A stretch of 64,000 nucleotides of DNA from Cristatella mucedo. Taxonomy: Eukaryota > Bryozoa > Phylactolaemata > Cristatellidae. Both the position numbers and the translations under genes were made by a program. Location: the NCBI GenBank assembly GCA_009760855.2, contig WPIO01000017.1, positions 4,769,001-4,833,000 of the forward strand, given 5' to 3'. Position 1 is the stretch's first letter; each line of letters begins with the position of its first letter. The notes under the pieces are model-generated. The model had not been told where the DNA came from. It did not search any database and saw only the letters and a list, made by a program, of their open reading frames with translations. This document shows, piece after piece, positions 36,201 through 50,143 of this stretch.

Positions 36201-39200
36201 TCCTTCTCCCCCTTCCCCGGGAACCTCTCGGTCCCCTTCCCCTCCTTACAAAGCCTGGGCAAGGCTCTCTCTTTTCGGTCTGTACGCACGTTTGAGTAGT
36301 TATGTTTAATTATAGATCGAATTACTACCACAATGAGCGACTGAGTGCATAAACACGGACCTGGATCAGTCCCACCAGTGGCAGAACCGGATTTTCATCT
36401 TTAGATCCGAAAAGACCCGCACAATTTTTATGTAGGCGGGGCTAGATCTGCAATTAGTGAAAAATTATAGTGCAAAATTATAGTGCTTATTCGGCACGAG
36501 CTCGGTGGTTTTCTCACCGACTGAAAGGAAGACATAATTTCATCACTGTTGACGGCCGGTTGGGCTTAGGAATATGGGTCGGCTCAGGTCTCTGCCCCTC
36601 TGTACGGGTGGGAGGGGCAGATGACCCATGCCCTCTCTGGCTCTGCCACCGAGTCCCACCCACTCCGGCTTGAGCTTGTAGGATTTGGACGTCAAATGGC
36701 TCCCCACAATTTAAATCTGCTGTCGACTGGGACAAGGCATTGAGCTTGCACGGTTTTTTCCCGAAATAGAACAATTTGTGCACACCTTATGCTCATCGGG
36801 AAACAACCGGTTAAAATCGCATCAGACGATGGAAGCAGTCTCGACCTATGCGCAAGCATGTGCCAGACTCACACCGTGAACCTGCAGCTACAGCCCCGGA
36901 CGCAGGCCTTTGATCGCTGCTCTATTCTGCTAGACCGGCTCTGCTAGACTTGCTGCTGCGATACCGCGACCCTGCTGCCTTTGAGTCTTTGCTCACCTGT
37001 GCTCGTCCTCCACCTCCAGCTAGATCGGTATCGGCCGTTGCAGCTGCAAAGAAAGTGAGTCCCATTGGTATTACTGCCAGCTCGGCCCACCTAGGAGAGT
37101 GTAGAGCCGCGGACTCGGCTGCGCTGTGGCATCGCGATACAAGCGTCGACGGCCCCAGCAGACGCGACTCTCTCAGCAGCACTCTGAAACATGAAGCAGT
37201 GGACGTCAGCGGCTGTTACGCTCTACGTCCGTCGTTGTCTGCTGGCGACGGCGTAGCCGGCACCTACGGTGCCACCGCCGCCGCTGCTGCTGCGGCCGTC
37301 GCGATACAGCCCGACCCTGCCGCCGAGCAGAGCAGCATTGTCAGCTACAGCTTTGTCACCAGAATCACCTCCGAGGCACGGAAAGCGGGCGCCGCCTCGT
37401 CGGAGCTGGCTGCCTACATCGTCCGGCTCTCCCAGCAGCAGTCGGCTGCGCCGGCTGCGCGCGCCGGCGGCAGCCTGCTGCCGCCACATCCTTCGGCAGT
37501 TCAGGTCGACGGAGCAGCTGCCGGAGGCAAGGCCTCTGCGGCTTCCACGGCCGTGAGCGGCAGTCATCAAGCTGACATCGCGACTGGCATTGGCCGAGAC
37601 GGCGTTACCTCCACTGCTACTGCTCATGCCACCACTGCTAGCCTCCTCGCAGCTGCGCCGAGGCGATCATCAGCTGACCCGGCTGTGGCGTCTACTATGC
37701 CGGAAGTCAGCAGGTCGTCAGCCTTTGCAGCCGAGCAGGTGGCGCCAGCTATGGAGAGGCGCGGCAGTACGCCGGTGGCAGCAGAAGCGGTGACGCGGCC
37801 ACCATTGCCACCATTGACTGCCCAAGCTGTGAGTGCTCAGCAAGCCACCGCACCCACGAGCTCGGCAAGCACTGGTCGTGAAGGAGGGGCAGTCGGTGGC
37901 TACGGTGCCGCCGATGTTGCAGCCAACGGGTGGCCTTTCTCCTGGGAAACCGGCACCGAGGCAGCGACTGCAGCAGCTGCGATGGTGACCTGCTTCGGCG
38001 CAGACAAGCAGCAGCCACAGCAGGGGGCGGCAGCAGCGACGGAGGCCGAACGTGTCAGCCTGCTGCTCGGTCAGCGGTGCTCGCCCGACAGCTCGTGGTT
38101 CTGGAGCTCGGATGCGACTGCGTCGTCTTCTAAGAGCCTCAGCCTGGATTTTAGCGCCGAAGACGCCTTGTTGCATAAGCAGCACAGCGGAACGTCCGAG
38201 CCGGCTCGTCTTCCCGACGCTTCTCGTGGCCGCAGCAGCAGCGCCATCAGCAGCAGCCGAGTAGTGGCCGCGGCAGTGCCACCACCCGCCGTGAGACTGT
38301 CAGCACACTCGTTCGATTCCGGTGCTGCAAGTGTGTCGGCGCCGACGGTCATTCGCGGTCCTGCCTCGAGAGTTGGCCGTGACGACGATGTAGCCAAGGT
38401 TACAGAGAGCGCCTACGTCTCGAGCAGCACCGGCGAGAATGCCGGCAGCGGAGGCAGGAGGAATAGCAAGCGCAGCGACAGCCTCGGTCCGGGTGTAGCC
38501 AGCGCCGTCGGTGCTGGATGTCGAGAGGAAGCCGGCGGGTCTACAGCCGCCTCGGAATGGCAGCCGAGAGCAGGCCTTCCCGTATCCTTGACGGCACCTT
38601 CGACCGCGGTGCCCAGTCGCAGTAGCGCCAGCCCGCAGCCGTTCACGTTCTCCGCTGCACTTGGTTCGGCCGCAAACGGTGGCAGCGGCAGTGACAGCAG
38701 CAGCCGTGCGAGCTCCATCGCCGGCCTTGGGCGCGGTAGTGCGCCGTTGACCGAGACCAGTGCCCTTCGCCAGGCGTCGTTGCTCGTAAATCGCAGCGGG
38801 CGGCTGCCAGAGGGCACCGGCTTCCAGCTCGGGCAGCCATATGCCAGTGAAGGTCGCGAACTGGCTCGACCTCAGGATGGCGACGGGGTCACGGGGCAGC
38901 TGCAACAGCACGGATTGCATGGAAGCGGTATGCAGCTGTCTGCTGTGGTAGCATCTGCAGTCTCGTTGCAGCGTTCTCGCGTGAGCGGACTGGGATTTCG
39001 GCTGGCTCTCTTCGCGACGGGTCGCATGCGTCGATGCAGCCCTCCGCCTGTCCCCCATTAGAAAGGGGGACCTAGCGACCGCCGGGCGGCCGTCCATGCG
39101 ATGCTGTCTTTTGCAGACGCCGCCGACGACCGCGATCCATGCGCTGTTCAGGTGACCGGTGCAGTTCACATCGACGAAGTCTGCTGCGTGGGCTTCTCGC

Positions 39201-42200
39201 TGCAGACGCAGCTGGAAATGTACAACCCCAACAGCAGGTCAGAGCCGCTGCGACCCATCGTCGCCGATGCCGCTCCCGCCAGCCTCTGCGCGGATGCTTG
39301 CATTGCTTTTCGCCGTGGCGGGCAGGCAGGGGTCATGCCCTCGTCGTGCTGCTGCTGCCGGACGGCCAGCAGACGACATTTGTCGCGTCGCGGAAGCCCC
39401 CCCATGCACGTGCTGCTTGCTGCGTTTCAGGTGGCTGCTGGCCTCTCTCAGAGTGATGAACCAGAGCCTCGATGGCTCGGAGGAGAGATGCGCCAACTCG
39501 GTGCCGTTCATCCTGAAGCAAAGGGCCCGGCTGGAGCCCAAGGCGACCGAGATCATACCGGTGCGCTCCCTCGAGCGCCGCCGGCCTGCACTTGTGCCCG
39601 CAGCCTGCGCCAGCCCGCCGCACTGTCCTTTTCAATGGCGCGCCACCCTGTCGCCAGGCTTTGTTTGCTGATACATCAACGCTGCCACTGCCGCCTCCGA
39701 GGCGACAGTGGCAGCGTTGTCGGCTGTAGCTCGCCGGATTTGAGCCGAGACGCGGACTGCGGGCGTCTCTGCTCTAGTTAAGCGCAGCAGCGCAGGGCAT
39801 TGCCTGCATATCCGCTATCCGCTGCCCGCGGTGCGCCCGAGTAGTGGCACCGAGGCCGTGGCGAGCCGGCGGCCTCTTCTTGCAGATCGTGTTCGCTCCC
39901 CAAAGGCCTGGCATGTATATGGCGCAGCTGCACGTCGACACGTCGTGGCTCGTGCCGGTCGCCCGGGCCGCAGATGGCTTGGCCTCGCAGCCACTCGTCC
40001 ACTCGTCCACGGCCATCGTCAGCATTCTGGCGACCGCCGAGCTGCCAAACGTGGAGGTAATGGAGCCGCAATGTAATCCTAGCTGCTTAAACAGCCTCTT
40101 TTTGTATAGCGACAGAAGAGCCTTTACGGCTATCACCACTGCTTGCAGTGGCAATAAAGGATCGCCCACCACAGGAATCGAACCCGCGACCTCGGGACCG
40201 AGGTCGTGAAAGCAACCGCCTTACCTAGTGTGTAATGCGTCTCCATCTGTAGCTCCATCTGTGGCTCCGCCACAAAGACTGTGTGAGTGTAGCGCTGGAG
40301 AGTTCTGTAGGGCGAAGCCAAAGCCTAAGCGGCTTTCGGTGCGCATGCGTTGCCCACGGACTCACTCTACAAAGCAAAAGTGAGAAGCACAGCTGAGTCA
40401 GGAGGGCAGTCGAGGAAGTGAGTGGCATGGAAGTTGGAGTGCATGACGGCTGGAAAGGATGTTCTACAGTCGGCAGCAGGAGAGAAGATGTCGTTGCAAA
40501 AGAATTGTCGAAGAGAGCTCCACAGTCTAAAAGATGAGCACAGCTCCACAGTCTGTAGCTTTGCCACTCACAGCTAATGCCACTTGCTGCATTGCTGCAG
40601 CGTCCAGTGGAGAGGAAAGGGCAGAGGAGTGCGCAAGCGTCCGCCGCACGGCTGCCGCTGTTGCAGTGGCTGTTTTCTTGCACGGCATTGAGCAGGTGCT
40701 CAGCTGCGTCGACATGCCCGCACACTCAGTTGCTGGGGCCATTTCGGGGCGTGGCGCATGCTGCCAGGTGCTGCCACCTTTTGCCACCTAGGCTCTGAAC
40801 GTCGCCGATGGCTGCATCAACTATGGCAACGTTCCGTGGAAGTGCTCTCGTCATTTTCAACTCAGCTTGGTGAACAAAGGTCATGCCGGCGTCCCACTGA
40901 GGCTCATCATATCCAGCGTGAGTGAGCAAAACAGAGCGGTGGCAGCGTGCCGAAGGGGGGGGGGTGATTGTGTGGTGGGGCGCTACCCATCACAGCTGCT
41001 CTGCTTTGTGCGCACTGCTAGCCTACTCACTCGACGCAATCGTCGTGCGCTGAGTTTGCTTTCCAGTGTGTTTGCAGCATTCCTGACGTTGCTTGACGAT
41101 TGATGTTTTTGGTGAGTGGCTTGATAACTCCCGCACGTCGTGAGCTGCTCGTCCCGGGAGCCACGTTTGTTCTGCGAGCTGACGTAGTTCAAGCTGCCCC
41201 GACGGTGGGTGGTGCTGTGCGCTAGCTGTGCTCAAGTTAATTCGTTAGACAGAAGAATCGAGAACATATAACATTCGACTCGTGGCCACATGTCAGGAAA
41301 GCAGGCTTGTGAGCTGGGAGCTGCAGCCTCCCAAAACCAAGCAGCGGGGCCCAGAAGGGCACGCTACCTGCTATTTTGTTGAATCGGGCAAGGTACAGCC
41401 CTCTCGTTTAACCACGGTCCTTGCTCAGAGTTGAGGAACTCACACTTCACACTAGGTCGTGGGTACTCGTCCTGCGGCAGGCAATCAATCTTTTGTTTGC
41501 CATTGCAAGTGGGATGGTAGCTGCTAAGGCTCTTCTGCCACCATGTTAGTGAGGCCGTTACATAAGATAACATGTAGTTTAATTTTATAAACGTTAAATA
41601 CAGTTTTGACTTTTTTTGGCTATTCCCTGCTTGGTCGTGTGTTCACTTCTCATTTCTCTAATGAGAAGTCAAGCCTGGTCTAAATGTGAAGGTCACATGA
41701 AAAAGTGCGTGCTGTTTGCAAGTTTCACTCTCAAAACCATCACTCCCTACCATCGTTGTGCCAGAAGCTAACTTTATTTAAAGCACCAACTGTTCAACGG
41801 CACCGAGCCACTGATGCTTGGGTCATTGCGCTGGCCGCTGCTTATCTGTAGCTGCTCTTTGCAGGCGCAGAAGAATGGAAGCACGTTGGTGACAGCGACC
41901 TCTGGTTGTAATTTTATGTAGTAGAAGAGGCTGACAGCAATCTGCCCTACCTTTGACCAGTCGCAGGAGTGAGCTTGTGGACAAGTTCGACTGCTTAGGG
42001 ATCATGAACGTGCTTAGTTGTAACGTATCTGAAGCAAGCCATGCAAGCCGTTTCGTTTTCTTTTCTGCGAGGGTCGGCCGGCAAAGGATCGCTAGGGTTG
42101 TGACTCAGCTGAGCGTCATAGCTGTAGAAGGCGTGAATTCTCTCGACGAGAGGAGCTAGTGGTCAATTCGTGGCAAGCCTGCTGCCTTTGTCTCCTTCCG

Positions 42201-45119
42201 GCTTCTTCTTTTACTTCGACGTGACGGCAGTGTCGGCGCCCATGGCTCCATCGATTTCCATCTCGCTCAGTCGAACATTCGCAAGAGCTCACAGTTTTGT
42301 GACATCTCGATGTATGATGCGAATTACACTCGAAGCTCATCCTAGGACCCTTTTACCATCGAGTTTAGTCTTCATTTTTCCAGCATTTCACTGGGGCGAT
42401 GTTTTGAAATTACCGCTTTACTTGTTGGGCGGGGTCGTTCCCGCTCGAGGCAAAATATTCTTTTTCAGCGTTCACACCAACGGCAGCCGGCCCCCTCTAA
42501 AGCTCTATATTTTGGAAAGCAATTAAGACCGTTGATGACTGAAGCTTTGGTTCTGCGCCACCTAGGACTGCCGAACTTGCCGTCACAATTGTTGTATGCA
42601 GCTGAGAGGTCATTTCTATCTGCTGAGCCTTGCACGTCCTTTCCAGCCGTCCTTCGCTGCTACTTCTGTGCTATTCGTTTCCTCCTGACAAAGCCGAGCT
42701 TCTTGCTTTGTCTCTATTTTGTGAGGTGAAGTCCATTGGCCACTGGGCGAACGTATGCGCACCGAATCCACATAGGCGTTATCTTTTTTTTTGTGTGCAT
42801 CTGACAAGACTAGTTCAGCCCATTGGCGTCTTTAAGCAATGTGTTTCAAAGCTTATCTATGCCGACTGATCGAGGTCGATGCACCGTCGCTGCTGCTTGT
42901 GGATGCCGGCTGGCTTGCCAGTCGCTAGTTGTGCTGTCTTGCATTTGGTTTTTCGACAAGCCTTGCTGCTGCACGCAGGCTGCTGTTAGCATGACTGTTG
43001 GCATCTGCCGTTGACGAACGGCTGCCCGTAATCTTGTAGCTGAAAAGCAGCAGCTACGGCTGCTTCTCATTTGCGCCTGCGCCCCTTCCGGAGTGCTTCA
43101 GCGCAGGAGCGCACGAGGCAGGCAGCAAGGTCATACGGAACGTCCTGCTGCCATCCAGAAGCATGGGCAGCAGCTTCGGGATCGTGCCTGTAGACGTTGC
43201 CCTGACGTTCGCGGCTCCCGTGAAACCGTATGGATCGTCGAGTAAGCGAACCGATGTCAGCGACGCGGTGGCGCTGCCGTGCGGCTGCTGCATGCGTGGT
43301 CGCGCTGTACGCAGTCGAAGCTGCCGCGGACTGCTGTTGCTGCCGCCGCCTCGAGTGGCCTCATGAGGCGTCGGCTCGATTAGTCATTTGAGCACGCCAG
43401 GTGCAGTATGGCTTTTCGCCCGCTCAGACATTCAGCATCGTAGTGGCCTGTGCTCGTGTCCGGCGTAGCGTGAAGCCGCACTTGGTCAGTCGCTGCCATC
43501 CTTGATGCAGATCGCGTTCGATAATAGAACTTGGGTTGGCGCACGGCTGTCCAGAATGTGCGATTGTGGGTGATGTGCACGTTACTGCTCTTGCGTTTGC
43601 AATTGCTTGCGCCCCTCCCTCCCACTGAACCGCTTTGCAACTCCCTGGCCAGATTCGACAGAAGTTTTCCAAGCCCTGCTAAACGTGGAGCTGGACAATC
43701 CATCTGCAGTCAAACCGCTACTCTCAATCAAGCTCCAAGCAACCGTGGGTGCAGCTAAGATCCATACGCCTGCAGTTGAGGTAAGCTAGCGTGTTTGTAC
43801 TTTAGTGTAGTTCAGGGATATGGCACTGCTTGAACGAAGCATTTCTTCAAGTGATCTATCAATCTAGGCTTTCATGTTTATGCAGGTGACTCACACAGCT
43901 GCTCAGTGCGCTGAACCAGCTGTTCCATGCCTTACAGCACGGTGAACTCTCTCAACTCCCCTACAGCATTTATTTCTGACATTCACATTGGATAGCAGCC
44001 AATCTTCTCAAATGGACTGATCACAACTCACTAGTTGTAGGCAAACATAGTGTAACTCAGAATTTGGAAATCCCAACCCTTACAATTGGTTTGGCCCACA
44101 TATTTCGTGTAGTATCTGTTTGCAATCTGTGTATCTTGGTCCAAAGTGACCTTTCGCTAGATGGCCGAATTAGCTCCACTGTCAAGTCTGCCTGCTTTCA
44201 GCTACGAACCGTAGCAAAAAGTTATTTGGGCTTGCTTAGATCAGGATGCCACACCAAACTATTTATGCATTTGTGACATTCCTCCGTAGACTTTTTATCA
44301 CGCTACTTGTAAGTCTTTTAGCCTGAGCAATAAATTGCATGCAGTTGGTGCAAAACTTTGCAACTAGGCTCATATGTCGTGAGCGTCACAGTTGCCACTT
44401 CATATCGCTTCTCGCCACCCGGCACTGGCTCCCCATCTTGAAGCGCACCGACTTCCATGTTGTGTCACTCTTGTAGGTCCCTTTAATATTGTGCTCCGAC
44501 ATATTAGACCTATCCGAAATGTTTCCTACTCAGGCTTCGCATCGGGATCTTCTGATCCAAGTCTTTCAACTGCCCCTTCAACCAACCTCAAAACGAGCCC
44601 GATGGCATGTGTGAAGCGCCTGAATAGAGACATGAATTATATATGTGATATTATCTTTAGCCAAGGATACTTCAATACAATATGTTTAATAATAACATAA
44701 TATTAGTAAGCATTTTGGAATTTCTTTTACATGTTAGAGTATGAGTATTATACTACTAAATGTATTTTAGCATTTTAGTATTCATAATGTTAAATTAGTA
44801 ATAATGGCTTCCAGCATGAAAATCACTTGAAGCAGCTAGCTGTCATTGGCATAACAGTGTGTACGCACACGTGGGAATGTGATGCCTAAGCAAAAGGCAT
44901 AGAAAGAAATTGTGTTCTCATAGGGCATTATGGCTCGTTACATTTTCTATTAAACTCAGTTATCTTTTATAAAATGGAAGCATCTGTGTGTTTTTGTGTC
45001 TGTGTGAGTACTTGTGTGCATGCATGTGTTTGTGTGTATGTTGTGTGTACCCATGTGTGTATGTGTACCCGGTGTGCACGAATGCGCACGAGTGTGAAAG
45101 AGTGTGCATTTGAGTGAGA

Positions 45120-45182
<63 letters not shown>

Positions 45183-46018
45183 TTGGAGAGTGCCGGGATT
45201 GTAAAAAGAACTTGGCTTCAGTGTCAGACGTTAGTTTATATCGGCACGATGATGCTGGTTGCGACACAAATGCTTGTTAAGCGATGCTGCTCCATGTACG
45301 ACGTGATGCTACCCTGTGGTGCTTTTGCAGGGTGTTGAGCTCACAGGAGTCAGTGGAACGATTATTCAAGAATCGATTCCAATTAGGAATGCTGGCAGCA
45401 TTCCCTTTGTTGTGCAGTTTAGTGCCAATGGCGAAGACAGCAGCGCATTTACGGTGGTACCGTCTCGCACCTTCCTTCATCCAAATGAAGACTTCAAGGT
45501 TGTCATTAAGTGCGACACGAAGCGACTCGGCTGCAGCTATTCGAAGAGGTGCGTGCTCGACCATCGGTCGGTGTATGCTGTAGCCGTCGAAGTACTGAGC
45601 CTTCATCTCCGGTATATTGTGCATACACCTGACAGCCAATAGCATGCTGCTGATAGGTGACCCAATTGTCGAAGACTTGTCATTGCTCTTGTGCCTGTGG
45701 GCGCCTTGCCCAAATGTGTCCATTGCCCATTCGGTGCTGCTATTATTTCTGCACCATGTCGGAAGCACATCATTCTGGTTTACCAACGAGCCGAGTTGAA
45801 TTAACAGAATAGGCCAGACGCTGATTGCCCACTTTGCTTTGCTTAATTGTCAAGTGCTTTGCTTAATTGTCAAGCGCCCTACCGTGTGATTCGATGTATT
45901 CTGTTGAGCTGGAGCTCGCGAGCTTCTTTTTCGGTATCCTGCACTACTTGAGTGCACGCCGCTTCTTCACCCCCACCCCCTCCCCCCCCCCCCCCCCCCC
46001 TCCCATCTCCCTCCCCTT

Positions 46019-46097
<79 letters not shown>

Positions 46098-48721
46098 AGC
46101 CAAACTAACAGCTCATTTGTATAGCAGCAGAAGAGCCTTTAACGGCTATCAGTGCCACTTGCAGTTGCCAATAAAGGATTGCCCACTTCAGGATTCGAAC
46201 CCACAACCTCGGTGACGACTAGTGTCTCTCTCTTTGTCTCCTTACTTTGCTATGGTTTAGATCTGGGGTTATGTTACATTTTCAGACAGTTTGGCTACTG
46301 TTGGCTGCGGTTGGTCGTGAAATTACTGTGGCCAATTCCTAGGACCTCCTGACTTGGGGGAGAGGTTTGGAAGGGAGCTGCCAAGGCCACCTTCACGCCC
46401 TGCCACCGATGCAGGGCCAGGAGGCAATGGCTTTCTGTCATGCTGGCAGTGTACAATGCTAATGTATTGCTTTGATTTGTAAGTTGCTGCAGTTTTTGAT
46501 GCACTTCACCGGTACCAGCCAGCTAGTAGTGACAAGGTCTGTCAAACCTGTTAATTCTCAGTTACTGCCTTAGCACCACGTAAGCAGTATCGTCACAGCA
46601 GTGTTTTAGCTGGTCATACGCCTGGCCGGTGTAATTGGTTGGACGACACACATGCACCGTGTCTGGCGCTACGTTCCACCTTGTCGGCTCCGGTCCAAGT
46701 TTCGTGCTCACCTCATAGCCACTTAGCGGAAAGAAGACCAATAGAGATTGAGTGAGTGAGAGTGAAGCTGATTGAAGCTTTTTTTTTAAATAGAGCACCA
46801 GGAGAGCCCTAATGGGTTTGATTTGTTGCAGCTGGAAAGAAAGAGTTGCTTCAGGACTCGAACCAGTGACCTGGTGGCAAAAAGTGCGAGCAGCTGGTTA
46901 CTTGGCTAAGACCCTGTCGCCTACTCGTGTTGTGCTGGCATCCTTTGCAGCCTCGTGCTCTGCTCTGGCCAGGTCGATTTTGCTCCAACTAGCCCAGTCT
47001 AGAAAAGCCTGTTTGCCGATCACGTGGCACGTGATCACGTGGCCGTGCACATGTCATTATCGCAACTTCGCAGCACCAGCAGAAAACGTGAGGAGATGCC
47101 CAAAAGCATTCGCGAGGGGGGGGGGTCACTCACCAAATCATTGGGACTTTTGGGGGGTGCAAAATAAGCTGGTCACCCATTCCTTATTAGCAGAGGTCTT
47201 TCTGACCACAAGTATGGAATTGGCATTTCGTTTCTACTCTGTTCAACAAGCCACCGTTGGTGTCCCGTATGACAGCACTTGACCCCGGTTATTTCTCGAT
47301 AGCCCGCACAGTTTTAAGTGAAAGCTTTCCGCCTCCTTCCTCCCCTCTTCCGTTGGACGGGCATCGAGCCTAAAGCTTGAGGCCGTGCCGGTCAAAGTGC
47401 ACGGCTGGCGAGTGCCTCGTGTGAGAGCCTGGTCACAGCTGGCCGGACGTTCGTTGGTGCGAATCTCATCCCAGCAGTCTCGGGGAGAGATCACCGCAGC
47501 AAGGCCATTAAGCCTTAATCATGCTGCTTAGCCGGGTCTGGTAATGCTTGCGTGCGCCATTCCATGCCGTCCGTCCGCCATTATTATTTTTCTATTTGTC
47601 AGCGTGCTCCTGATGGCGGTCGAGCCAGACGGGCCCACATTCGAGGTCGGACTGGCAGTGCACGTCACTGCTGCCTCTGCCGCCGCCACCTCTGCCGCTC
47701 GGCTAACCGGCGGGGAGGTGTCCGCGTGGTACGACGGCTCGGAGCAGCAGCGCGGATGGCCAGCGAGGCCGCCGGAGCTAGCGATGGAACACGTGCCACA
47801 GCCAAAGGAAGCCGAGCCCCTCGGCGACGTCAAGCCGGGCGTTCCCCGCGGTGGCTCTTGCAGCAGCAGCGCCGCCAGAGGCAGCAGCAGCAGGGCTGGT
47901 GCAGTGCTTTACAGCAACAAGAGCTGCGTGACGTTCGGAGGCGTTCCTGCCGGCGAGACGACGTAAGTGTCGGAAATTGTTACAGCAACGGTAGCTAGAG
48001 CGGTAGCAGCGGCGGCAGCGGAGCTGGTCGAACGCCTAATCGGACCGAGCACTACCGCTCGCACTCACTCTCCTGCCCGCTGCCGGAGCCACCATCGATC
48101 GCTGCAGCTCATTGTTGTGCGCGCCCACTTCTTCAGCGAGCAGAGCTTCAATCTGCGCAACGTGCTGGCCTCGTGCGTGAGGGTCGCGCTCGACATCTCC
48201 CTGTCGTCCAAGACTCTGGCCGCGTGCGGCGACGTCGACGAGCCGTGCTGCTTTGCGCTGGTGTGTGGCGGAGGCGGCGGCAGCTGGAAGGACGAGAGGC
48301 CGACGAGGAGGGAGCTGGTGCTGATGCCGTTCGAAGACTACACCGTCCGCGTCCGGTTCTCTCCTCGACGGACGACCGTGTACAGTGGCAAGCTGAAGAT
48401 CTTCTGTGCTCACAACGGCGCCACCTACATGGTATGCGCTCGCTGGCGGCGGTGCGCTGCGAAAGCTGCGAGGGCGGACTTGTGGCGACAGCAGTGCGCA
48501 CTGACGGCAGCGGCGCGGTCTGCTCGCCGTGCCACCTTCAGACGCCGCAGGTTGGCGCTCGTCTGGCTGGACGCGTGACTGCACCTTTCCACAGCCGATC
48601 CTTTGAAGGCTAATGCGGACGACCTGTGGTCTCTACTCTACTCTTCGCTGGTCTCTTGCAGCCTGTAGTTTTACCGCGCCACCTGGATAGACCTCGAGTC
48701 CTGTCGAGACGCTAAACAAAC

Positions 48722-48758
<37 letters not shown>

Positions 48759-50049
48759 GAATGTTATTATTGCGTGTTTCTACCCTGGAGGGATGAGCTT
48801 CGATTTCTTCTGTTTCTGCCGTAGCGTGGCAGTGCTTTGTGCTACGATTGGGACGTTTTCTGCCGACCGCTGCCTTATGCCTACTCAATCGCTGCAACGT
48901 ACAGGTGAGGCTGTCAGGCTACGGTGGCACTGGCTCGCTCAAGATGGAGCACTACAATGGCGCCGGTGCTGGTGGTGGCAGAGGTGAAGCGTCGCTTGCA
49001 GCAGCCCTGCTGGAGACGAGAGGCGGCGTGTGGCAGCTCGGGCTGGGCTGCATGACTGCCGGGCGAAGCAGGGCTGTGGCAGAAGTGCTCGTACGCAACA
49101 CGGGCAGTCGGAGCGTGTTCGTGAGGGCCGTGTGCTACACAGGTTGGTGCTGCCATCGCCCTCCCAGCCAGCTGCCTCCGAAAGCAAACGTGACTTCTTC
49201 ATCGTCGATTGCCGTGCCTACACCTCGGCCTTTGTGGGGGAAGGGCCATAGAATTGCTGCTGTATGCCTAACGACGAGAGTGCTGAGCGGGCAAGAATCA
49301 TAAGTTTTTTATTTCGCACGACTGGCAATGTCTGCAGAATGCGCATTACAAGAGCATGTAAACGCTGTTTGCCTATTAGCTATTTGCCGCCTGAGATTCC
49401 CAGGTGGCATGGGGCGATTTTATGTAAACTCGACTTTATTAAAAGAAAAAAGGACTCGCCCTGACTATGTCCGACTTGACGATAGCTGTTGGAAATGAAA
49501 ACAACCCGACGGCAGGGAACGATATTTCTGTGAATAATCAGAACGCATGTGGCTGGACACACGTCTTGAGTGTTACTGCAGGCCGGCGGTGTCTCACTTC
49601 ACCGCTCACCTCGCACCGACATGCTTTAAGCTAGTAAAAATGGTTACAAAACAGCGAAGTTGTGTGAAAATTGGCATGCGCTGTCTGCAGACATAGCCAA
49701 CTCATGTGCGATATAAAAAAAAGGCTTCTCGGGCGGCCTTTCGACTCGCGTGCACTCAGAACCCTCATCCTTTGGATGTTCCGCAGTAATTCCAAGGTCC
49801 CGTGCCGATGCACTCCGTGGCATTGCTCTGAAGAGGAGCATGAACGTTTTAGATAGCGAATGTGCAATTCGCATGTCTGGAGGACGAATCGCTGTTCAGC
49901 CGGAGCAATTTGTCCTGGCCCCATCGTCGACAAAAGTGAGTACTGCTATTGCGGTATTGAATACCGATTTCCCAAAGAAGATTGCCGGGTTTTGTTTGCT
50001 CTAAGCCTTTAGTCACGGCCGGTCACTCTGTCCTCGTGTGGTTTTTTGT

Positions 50050-50143
<94 letters not shown>

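Larger units (their letters stand above)
40918..43101. other. CEP192 intron sequence with one unlocated exon
   Basis: The 40917 exon ends in phase 0 and the 43102 exon needs two bases before it, so at least one exon is missing. It should encode the W-R-C-F-T-F-like strand of the second ASH domain. Candidates near 42.2–42.5 and 42.9 kb do not fit well. The stretch also contains a SINE and a decayed LINE A fragment. Confidence 0.6.

Noticed and set aside
36950-39061. Single-exon gene of 703 codons
   Set aside because: The left end joins the previous exon in phase at 36948, and the conserved CEP192 block inside places it as an internal exon of that gene.
38300-39169. 289-codon minus-strand frame antisense to the giant CEP192 exon
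   Set aside because: It is the mirror of GC-rich coding sequence on the plus strand, with no recognisable content; several similar shadows occur at 35.5–38.8 kb.
42355-42526. Missing ASH exon between 40917 and 43102
   Set aside because: The frame [16 protein letters not shown].. has an acceptor-like CCAG but neither the phase nor the expected tryptophan-cysteine pattern fits.
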